Shown here: piece by piece, positions 22,872 through 29,643 of the stretch
Position numbering within the stretch: the first letter of the stretch is position 1
How the letters are laid out: every line of letters begins with the position of its first letter
Source of the DNA: Alphaproteobacteria bacterium
GTDB taxonomy: Bacteria; Pseudomonadota; Alphaproteobacteria; Sphingomonadales; Sphingomonadaceae
Length of the DNA: 32,954 nt
Assembly (NCBI GenBank): GCA_018823905.1
Contig: JAHJHL010000016.1
Location: forward strand, 1-32,954
Reading direction: 5' to 3'
Made by a program: the position numbers and the translations under genes
The notes under the pieces: generated by a model
What the model was told of the DNA's origin: nothing
Database searches by the model: none
Seen by the model: only the letters and a program-made list of their open reading frames with translations

Positions 22872-25451
22872 ATGAACCTCGAAAAATTCACCGACCGCGC
22901 CAAGGGCTTCCTGCAAGCGGCGCAGACGATCGCGATCCGCATGAACCATCAGCGGATTTCGCCCGAACATATCGCCAAGGCGTTGCTCGAAGACAGCGAA
23001 GGCATGGCCGCGGGGCTGATCGCCAAGAGCGGCGGCGATGCGCCGCGCGCGGTCGCGGGGATCGACGCGTTGCTCGCCAAGGTGCCCGCGGTATCGGGTT
23101 CGGGCGCGCAAGCCACTCCCGGACTCGATAACGACGCGGTGCGCCTGCTCGATCAGGCCGAACAGGTCGCGACCAAGGCAGGCGACGGCTATGTCACTGT
23201 CGAGCGGCTGTTGCTGGCGATGCTACTGTCGGCCGCGACCCCCGTCGGCAAAGCCTTCGTTGACGCCGGGTTGAAAGCCGAGGCGCTCAATACCGCGATC
23301 AACGATCTGCGCGGTGGCCGCGCCGCCGATACCGCAACCTCCGAAGACCGCTATGAAGCACTCAAGAAATTCGCCCGCGACCTCACCGAAGTCGCGCGCG
23401 AGGGCAAGCTCGACCCGGTGATCGGCCGTGACGAGGAAATCCGCCGCACGATCCAGATCCTCGCGCGCCGCACCAAGAACAACCCGGTGCTGATTGGCGA
23501 ACCCGGCGTCGGCAAGACCGCGATCGCCGAAGGGCTCGCGCTGCGCATCGTCAATGGCGACGTCCCCGACAGCCTGAAGGACCGCCGTCTGCTGTCGCTT
23601 GACATGGGGTCGCTGATCGCGGGCGCCAAATATCGCGGCGAGTTCGAAGAGCGGCTGAAGGGCGTGCTCGACGATGTGAAGGCGGCCGAGGGCGAGATCA
23701 TCCTGTTCATTGACGAGATGCACACGCTGGTCGGCGCGGGCAAAGGCGAGGGCGCGATGGACGCCTCGAACCTGCTCAAACCGGCGCTGGCGCGCGGCGA
23801 ACTCCATTGCATCGGCGCGACCACCCTCGACGAATATCGCAAGCATGTCGAAAAGGATCCCGCGCTCCAGCGGCGTTTCCAACCGGTGTTCGTCGGCGAG
23901 CCGACGGTCGAGGATTCGATCTCGATCCTGCGCGGGCTCAAGGAAAAATACGAGCTCCACCACGGCGTTCGCATCACCGACGGCGCGATTGTCGCCGCGG
24001 CGACCTTGTCGAACCGTTATATCTCCGACCGTTTCCTGCCCGACAAGGCGATCGACCTGATGGACGAGGCCGCGAGCCGCATCCGCATGGAGGTCGAATC
24101 GAAGCCCGAAGAGATCGAGACGCTCGACCGCCGCATTATCCAGATGAAGATCGAAGAATCGGCGCTAAGCAAGGAAACCGACGCCGCGTCGAAGGACCGG
24201 CTGGCGACCCTGCGCGCCGAGCTTGCGAACCTTGAGCAACAGTCGGCCGAAGTGACCCAGAAGTGGCAGGCCGAAAAGGACAAGATCCACGCTGAGGCGA
24301 AGATCAAGGAAGAGCTCGATGCCGCGCGCTCGGCACTCGAACAGGCGCAACGCGCCGGCGATCTCGCGAAAGCGGGCGAGCTGTCCTACGGCACCATCCC
24401 GGGCCTCGAAAAGCAGCTCGCCGACGCTGAAGCCGCAGCGGGCAATGCGATGCTGCGCGAAGAAGTCACCGCCGACGATATTGCCGCGGTGGTCAGCAAA
24501 TGGACTGGTATCCCGGTCGATCGCATGCTGGCGGGCGAGCGCGAGAAATTGCTCGCGATGGAAAGCCATATCGCCAAACAGGTGATCGGTCAGGATCACG
24601 CCGTTCATGCGGTTGCGACGGCGGTGCGCCGGTCGCGCGCGGGCTTGCAGGATCCCAACCGCCCGCTCGGCAGCTTCCTCTTCCTCGGCCCCACCGGGGT
24701 CGGCAAGACCGAGTTGACCAAAGCGCTCGCGCGATTCCTGTTCGACGATGACAATGCAATGGTTCGCATCGACATGTCCGAGTTCATGGAAAAGCACAGC
24801 GTCGCGCGGCTCGTCGGCGCGCCTCCCGGCTATGTCGGTTATGAAGAGGGCGGCACGCTCACCGAAGCGGTGCGCCGCCGCCCCTATCAGGTCGTACTGT
24901 TCGACGAAGTCGAAAAGGCGCATCCCGATGTGTTCAACCTGCTGCTGCAGGTGCTCGACGACGGGCGATTGACCGATGGACAGGGCCGCACCGTCGATTT
25001 CACCAACACGCTGATCATCCTGACCTCGAACCTCGGCAGCCAGGCGATCGCCGCGCTGCCCGACGACGCGCCCGTCGAACAGGCCGAGCCTGCGGTGATG
25101 GAAGTCGTGCGCGCGCATTTCCGGCCCGAGTTCCTCAACCGCCTCGACGAGATCGTGCTGTTCAACCGCCTCGCGCAACAGCATATGGGCGGCATCGTCG
25201 ATATCCAGGTCGCGCGGGTGCAGAAATTGCTCAACGATCGTAAGGTGACGCTCGACCTGACCGATGCAGCGCGCGCGTGGCTCGGTCGCGTCGGCTATGA
25301 TCCCGTCTATGGCGCACGTCCGCTTAAGCGCGCGGTGCAGAAATATCTGCAGGATCCGCTTGCCGATCTGATCCTGAAAGGCGAAGTGAAGGATGGATCG
25401 ACGATCAAGGTCGACGAAGGCGACGGCGCATTGAAACTGACGCCGACATAA
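22872..25451 (+). CDS. clpB: ClpB disaggregase chaperone
   Basis: Cytoplasmic Hsp100 AAA+ hexamer that, with DnaK, pulls proteins out of aggregates after heat stress. Its 859 residues match the normal ClpB length. In order it has a Clp N domain (1-145), the first ATPase with Walker A GEPGVGKT at 209-216 and Walker B 'IILFIDEMH', the coiled-coil middle domain (about 400-520, rich in K/E and Q) that contacts DnaK, and the second ATPase with GPTGVGKT at 606-613 and '[11 protein letters not shown]'. No ClpP-binding tripeptide loop was noticed. AAGAAAGGGG at 22852-22861 is the ribosome-binding site for the ATG at 22872. Upstream is a candidate heat-shock promoter; the next gene starts only 22 bp after the stop. 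Confidence 0.97.
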   Translation: MNLEKFTDRAKGFLQAAQTIAIRMNHQRISPEHIAKALLEDSEGMAAGLIAKSGGDAPRAVAGIDALLAKVPAVSGSGAQATPGLDNDAVRLLDQAEQVATKAGDGYVTVERLLLAMLLSAATPVGKAFVDAGLKAEALNTAINDLRGGRAADTATSEDRYEALKKFARDLTEVAREGKLDPVIGRDEEIRRTIQILARRTKNNPVLIGEPGVGKTAIAEGLALRIVNGDVPDSLKDRRLLSLDMGSLIAGAKYRGEFEERLKGVLDDVKAAEGEIILFIDEMHTLVGAGKGEGAMDASNLLKPALARGELHCIGATTLDEYRKHVEKDPALQRRFQPVFVGEPTVEDSISILRGLKEKYELHHGVRITDGAIVAAATLSNRYISDRFLPDKAIDLMDEAASRIRMEVESKPEEIETLDRRIIQMKIEESALSKETDAASKDRLATLRAELANLEQQSAEVTQKWQAEKDKIHAEAKIKEELDAARSALEQAQRAGDLAKAGELSYGTIPGLEKQLADAEAAAGNAMLREEVTADDIAAVVSKWTGIPVDRMLAGEREKLLAMESHIAKQVIGQDHAVHAVATAVRRSRAGLQDPNRPLGSFLFLGPTGVGKTELTKALARFLFDDDNAMVRIDMSEFMEKHSVARLVGAPPGYVGYEEGGTLTEAVRRRPYQVVLFDEVEKAHPDVFNLLLQVLDDGRLTDGQGRTVDFTNTLIILTSNLGSQAIAALPDDAPVEQAEPAVMEVVRAHFRPEFLNRLDEIVLFNRLAQQHMGGIVDIQVARVQKLLNDRKVTLDLTDAARAWLGRVGYDPVYGARPLKRAVQKYLQDPLADLILKGEVKDGSTIKVDEGDGALKLTPT

Positions 25452-25473
25452 GGGCGGTTAGGGAGCAGCGGGC

Positions 25474-26928
25474 GTGAACGATGAGTGGGCGCGGCTACAT
25501 GCTGCAGCAGGGCGCAGCATCGCGCAGGGGCGCTACGCCGAAGCCGCGGCGCTGCTACGACGGGCGCTCGCGCTCCGCCGCGACCATCCCGACAGCTGGT
25601 TCAACCTCGGTTATGCGCTGCGCCACACGCGCGCCTATCCCGACGCGCTCGAAGCTTACGCCCAAGCGCTACGCCACCGTGTCGGCGGCCCCGAAGCAGT
25701 GCATGTCAATCGAGCCGCCATCCTCTCCGAATATATGGAACGCACCGACGAAGCCGAAATCGAATTGCGCGCCGCGCTCGCGATAAATCCGGCATTCCTT
25801 CCTGCTTGGCTCAACCTCGGCGGCCTGATGGAAGATCTAGGCAACGCCGACGCAGCGGCCCAAGCCTATGACGCGGCGCTGCGTCTTGCACCCGGCAATG
25901 GCCGCGCCCGCGCCCGCCTCGCGGCGATCCGGGTCCACCGCGACGACACCGCCGCCGCGATTCGCGATCTCGAGCAACGGCTGCAGATCGGCGCCGACAG
26001 CCAGGACGATGCCGCCGAACTCTACTTTGCCTTGGGCAACGCCCTCGATGCGGCCGGACGCTACCCCGAAGCCTTTGCGGCGATCACGCAGGCGAACCGG
26101 ATCAACTCGGCACTGCGGCCGTCGTCGCGCCGCTACAACCGCGACACGCTGAAGCGCCTCGTCGATGACCTGATCGCGGCATTTCCGACGCGCCCGCAAG
26201 GGCCACCAGCGGTCGAGGGGCCGGAGATGCTGTTCATTTGTGGCATGTTCCGGTCGGGGTCGACGGTGATCGAACAATTGCTCGGGCGTCATCCGCTCGT
26301 CCAGATCGGCGGCGAGCTCGAGCTGATCCCGGCGCTGGTCCACGAACGGCTGACGCCCTACCCCGCGGCGGTAGTCAACGTTGACGTGGATACCCGACGC
26401 GATCTGCGCGACGCCTATTTACAATCGGTCGCGGGCAATTTTCCTGACGCCCGCTATGTCACCGACAAACGGCCTGATAATTTCCTGCATATCGGGCTGA
26501 TCAAGATGCTTTTTCCCGACGCGCGGATCCTGTGCACCGAGCGCGCGGCGCTCGACAACATCCTGTCGATCTATTTCCTAAACTTCGCCGACGCGATCAA
26601 CTACAGCGACCGGCTGGAGGATGCCGTGCATTATTTCGGCCAGCATCGCCGATTGATGGCGCATTGGCGGGCAATTTTTGGCGACGACATCGTCACGGTT
26701 TCTTACGACCAGCTGGTCCACGCCCCCGACCAGGTTCTTGCGACAACATGGCGCGCGCTTGGTTTGCCGCCGACCGACCCCGATGCGGCCCACAGCAAAG
26801 CGCCGCCGGTCATCCGCACCCCCAGCAACTGGAAAGCGCGATCGGCGCTCCACACGCAATCGTCGGGGCGATGGCAAAATTATGCCGCCGAACTGGCGCC
26901 CGTCATCGCGGCGCTGGACCGGCTTTAG
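25474..26928 (+). CDS. TPR-repeat sulfotransferase
   Basis: A 484-residue cytoplasmic fusion of N-terminal tetratricopeptide repeats (about residues 5-215, e.g. 'PDSWFNLGYALRHTRAYPDALEAYAQALRH' and 'FLPAWLNLGGLMEDLGNADAAAQAYDAALRLAP', shown in outline) and a C-terminal PAPS-dependent sulfotransferase. The phosphosulfate-binding loop is 'FICGMFRSGST' at 254-264, followed by 'IEQLLGRHP'. A second family stretch is 'RYVTDKRPDNFLHIGLIK'. TPRs usually bind a protein or peptide partner, so a peptide substrate is a reasonable guess. No signal peptide is seen. The GTG start at 25474 follows GGGAGCAGCGG, only 22 bp after clpB, so it may be read from the heat-shock promoter. It converges on the hydroxylase gene, 34 bp away. 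Confidence 0.88.
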   Translation: MNDEWARLHAAAGRSIAQGRYAEAAALLRRALALRRDHPDSWFNLGYALRHTRAYPDALEAYAQALRHRVGGPEAVHVNRAAILSEYMERTDEAEIELRAALAINPAFLPAWLNLGGLMEDLGNADAAAQAYDAALRLAPGNGRARARLAAIRVHRDDTAAAIRDLEQRLQIGADSQDDAAELYFALGNALDAAGRYPEAFAAITQANRINSALRPSSRRYNRDTLKRLVDDLIAAFPTRPQGPPAVEGPEMLFICGMFRSGSTVIEQLLGRHPLVQIGGELELIPALVHERLTPYPAAVVNVDVDTRRDLRDAYLQSVAGNFPDARYVTDKRPDNFLHIGLIKMLFPDARILCTERAALDNILSIYFLNFADAINYSDRLEDAVHYFGQHRRLMAHWRAIFGDDIVTVSYDQLVHAPDQVLATTWRALGLPPTDPDAAHSKAPPVIRTPSNWKARSALHTQSSGRWQNYAAELAPVIAALDRL

Positions 26929-26962
26929 AGGCTTTCCCGCACCCGACCGCAAGTCGGTTGGA

Positions 26963-28216
26963 TCAGCTGCCCTGGCTGGCGAAAAAATCTACCAGCAACG
27001 CCTGTTCACGCGGCGACAGATGGGGATTCCACACGTCAAAGATCAGCACCAACCGGTTCTGATCGCTGCGATTGATCGCTTCATGTTCGATCGTGTCGTC
27101 GAACGCAAAAGCCTCACCCTCGACCCACTCTCGGGTCTCACCGCCGACCCGGAATTCGCAGCCCGGCGGTACCACCAGCGGCAGATGGATGATCGCGCGC
27201 GTGTTGGTGACCCCGGTATGAGGCGGGATGTGCGCGCCGGGCCGCAGCATCGAAAAGAACGCCGAGGGCGCCTTCCCCGGGATCGGCGCCAGCGGCGCAC
27301 GCGCGAGCGCGGCGGCGGTTGCCGGGCAGCGATCCAGAACGCGCTGGTTCGGGGCACCATATTCCCACAAGAAGCAGGCGGTCCAGTCGAGCGATTGATC
27401 GAGCGGCGACCATTTGCTTTCCGGCGCACCCTCTTCCATCCGCACATAGGGGCGCAGGTCGTCGCCCCCCTGCTCGATCAGCGCCAGCCCTTCGCGGCGA
27501 ATGTCGGCCGTCGCGGCTTCCAGCGCGGCCAGCCAGGGAAACAACCGTTTGTCAAAGAACTCGTCGGCGGGAAGAAAGGGATAGTACAGCCCGTGGCATT
27601 CGTTGCGATAGGTGGTGCTGCGCCCCAGGACCATGTCGAGACAGCGATTGAAGCGGCGCATGTCGGGGTCGGCGGCACGGTCGGCGCCGAACAGTGCGTC
27701 GTAGCGATCGCTCAGTTTTCCGGCATGCGTCGCCATAAAGTTTTCGCCTTGCCGGATCACGTCAAGAACGGGTTGCGGCGGGTTGGCAATCTGGCGCCCG
27801 ACCTGGATCACCGCGGCCCATGCCAAAACGGCGTCACCCTCGGTGCCGGCGCGCTGTTCCAGCTCGGCCTTGCGGAACAGCGCGGTAAATTGAAAGCGGT
27901 CGGCTGCCAGCGCGCGGTCGAGCGCGGCCCGTTCGCCGGGAACGTCATCCAAAGCGCGCCGCGCCGTTGCCAGATTGATCCACAGGATCGGCTCGCCCGG
28001 ATCCGCCGCCGCCGCGCGCTTAAACAGGTCCGATGCAGCGTCCCAATTTTGATCCTGCAGATGATGCATCCCGCGGGCATTCAATAGCTGCGGGTCTTGC
28101 GGCGCCAGCTCCAGCGCCGCGTCAAGGTGGCGCAGTTCGGCATCGCGATCGCCGCGCCGCCGCGCGTCGCTGAACGCGGCCAGGTGTTGCTGGACTTTGT
28201 GGGCTTGCTCTGTCAC
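26963..28216 (-). CDS. TPR-containing aspartyl/asparaginyl beta-hydroxylase
   Basis: A 417-residue protein with N-terminal TPR-like helices (about 20-135) and a C-terminal Fe(II)/2-oxoglutarate hydroxylase of the AspH family. Human AspH adds a hydroxyl to the beta-carbon of Asp or Asn in proteins. The residues known for AspH appear here: iron ligands H344 ('IIHLPL') and H378 ('IEHEAIN'), and 2-oxoglutarate ligands R356 ('FRVGGE') and R388 ('NRLVLIFDVWNP'). The domain runs from about 325 to 405, so the enzyme looks active. No signal peptide is present, so it should be cytoplasmic. The start codon is GTG (28214-28216) behind AGGCGG. The next gene is divergent across 59 bp; CTAATC (28225-28230) and GATTAG (28261-28266) in that gap are inverted copies that might bind a common regulator. 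Confidence 0.87.
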   Translation of the reverse strand: MTEQAHKVQQHLAAFSDARRRGDRDAELRHLDAALELAPQDPQLLNARGMHHLQDQNWDAASDLFKRAAAADPGEPILWINLATARRALDDVPGERAALDRALAADRFQFTALFRKAELEQRAGTEGDAVLAWAAVIQVGRQIANPPQPVLDVIRQGENFMATHAGKLSDRYDALFGADRAADPDMRRFNRCLDMVLGRSTTYRNECHGLYYPFLPADEFFDKRLFPWLAALEAATADIRREGLALIEQGGDDLRPYVRMEEGAPESKWSPLDQSLDWTACFLWEYGAPNQRVLDRCPATAAALARAPLAPIPGKAPSAFFSMLRPGAHIPPHTGVTNTRAIIHLPLVVPPGCEFRVGGETREWVEGEAFAFDDTIEHEAINRSDQNRLVLIFDVWNPHLSPREQALLVDFFASQGS

Positions 28217-28275
28217 CGTACCGCCTAATCATAGGTTCAAATCAAGCGCAAGTGCGGCGGGATTAGAGACGGATC

Positions 28276-29307
28276 ATGGCCGACAACATCCTGGCCAGCC
28301 GGACGGCATTGGGTGCCGAATGGCTTGCGCATCGGTTTGACGAAGCGACCGGAACGATCCGTTTTGTCGACTATGACCGGCAAACGCGCGCCGCCGTTCC
28401 CTTCCTGACCGACGACCATCTGCCGCGCCGCGACTATCGATCGATGTCCCGCGACGAAGCGTGCGTGATTGGTCAGACGGCGCCGGTCCATTTCATCTTT
28501 CATTCGGGATTCTGCTGTTCGACGCTGCTGGCCGCCTGCCTTGATCGGCCGGGCCTCGCGAGTGGGCTCAGCGAGCCGGTGATTTTGAACGATATCGTCG
28601 GTTGGCGGATGCGCGGGGCGCCCCCCGAGGCGATTGGGCCGCTGCTGGCCGACGCGCTGCGTCTGCTTGGCCGAGCATTTCCGGGCGATCAGGCTGTGGT
28701 CGTGAAGCCGTCGAACGTCGTCAACGGGCTGGCGGCGGCGATGCTGGCCATTCAGCCGCAGGCGCGCGCGATCGTCATGCACGCGCCGCTCGAGGATTTT
28801 CTGACATCGATCGCCAAAAAGGGTCTCGACGGACGCCGGTGGGTCCGCGAACTGTTCGTGAAGCTGCGCGCCGAAGGGCGCGTGCAGCCGCTGGGCTTCA
28901 CCGATCTGGATTTTCTGGGCCAAACCGATTTGCAGATCGCCGCGATGGCCTGGCTGGCCCAGCAGTCGTTGTTCGGTAGCCTGATCGCCGGTGCACCCGA
29001 CCGGGTCCGCGTCCTCGATAGCGCGGCGTTTCTGGCGCAGCCCGATGCGGCGCTGGCCCACGCCGCGGCGCATTTTGGCCTGACGCTCGATCCCGCGGGG
29101 CTCGCGCAGATTCTTGCCGGGCCGCTGCAACGCAATTCGAAGGATGGAGGCCGTTATACGGCCGCCGATCGTGCGGCGGATTATGACGCGAGCCGCGCCG
29201 CGCATGGCGATGAAATCGCCAAGGTCGTCCTGTGGGCGCAAGAAGTCGCGCGCACCGTTGGCATCGACACCGCGCTTGGGTCGCCGCTGATCGCATCGTC
29301 AGCCTGA
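28276..29307 (+). CDS. Sulfotransferase-like P-loop protein
   Basis: A 343-residue soluble protein with no TPR and no signal peptide. Near residues 72-86, 'HFIFHSGFCCSTLLA' looks like the PAPS-binding loop of distant sulfotransferases, with the usual serine/threonine pair after a beta-strand and helix 'LLAACLD' behind it. 'QAVVVKPSNVVNGLAAAML' and 'ARAIVMHAPLEDFLTSIAKKG' match the later core strands of that fold. The last 70 residues are helical and alanine-rich. AGAGACGG precedes the ATG at 28276. The assignment to the sulfotransferase superfamily is by motif only; a different P-loop kinase-like role is possible. Its place beside a TPR-sulfotransferase and a hydroxylase argues for a shared pathway. 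Confidence 0.75.
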   Translation: MADNILASRTALGAEWLAHRFDEATGTIRFVDYDRQTRAAVPFLTDDHLPRRDYRSMSRDEACVIGQTAPVHFIFHSGFCCSTLLAACLDRPGLASGLSEPVILNDIVGWRMRGAPPEAIGPLLADALRLLGRAFPGDQAVVVKPSNVVNGLAAAMLAIQPQARAIVMHAPLEDFLTSIAKKGLDGRRWVRELFVKLRAEGRVQPLGFTDLDFLGQTDLQIAAMAWLAQQSLFGSLIAGAPDRVRVLDSAAFLAQPDAALAHAAAHFGLTLDPAGLAQILAGPLQRNSKDGGRYTAADRAADYDASRAAHGDEIAKVVLWAQEVARTVGIDTALGSPLIASSA

Positions 29308-29643
29308 AACCCCTGGCCAAATTCTGATACGCGCTAAATCCACGCGCGTCCGCCATCGCCTCCGGGCGGTTTGGTGTAGCGCGATCTTCGCGCCGCCCGC
29401 TCAGAACTCCCGGTGGCCTGTTGATAGCCTCGCCATTGCGATCGCCAAGACATAGTCGGCGAGCAATCGAAGCCCTTGAGGCCAGCCGGAACACTGCGGC
29501 ACCACCCTTTCGGTGACGCCGATCCGCGCCGACATCCTTTCACGTGAGATGGTCGGTGACTTTTCCTCAAGTATCCCCACGCGGACAAACGAAAAGGGCG
29601 GGTCGCACGCGACCCGCCCTTTCCTGATTCTAGTCTGAAGCGA
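29308..29643. other. Intergenic stretch with a degenerate reading frame
   Basis: These 336 bp between two convergent genes hold a strong terminator (29593-29622) and no convincing gene. On the minus strand one frame from about 29590 to the TGA at 29401-29403 reads like protein, with 'LLADYVLAIAMARLS' near its end and 'RERMSARIGVTERVV' in the middle. It lacks a ribosome-binding site with proper spacing before its ATG and opens inside the terminator. It could be the tail of a decayed gene or mobile element. The stretch 29308-29400 shows nothing. Confidence 0.4.
29593..29622. terminator. Strong terminator of the second TonB receptor gene
   Basis: AAAGGGCGGGTCGC and GCGACCCGCCCTTT pair perfectly over 14 bp around a 2-base centre. 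Read on the minus strand the stem ends CCCTTTTCG. It lies 22 bp past the receptor stop. The A-rich start and T-rich end let it also stop plus-strand transcripts from the sulfotransferase-like gene. Confidence 0.88.

Noticed and set aside
26943..26957. Terminator between the convergent sulfotransferase and hydroxylase genes
   Set aside because: CCGAC-CGCAA-GTCGG is only a 5-bp stem with no T-run; too weak to call.
26678..28087. 469-codon plus-strand frame across the convergent junction
   Set aside because: It overlaps both the sulfotransferase end and the hydroxylase gene and shows no family pattern.
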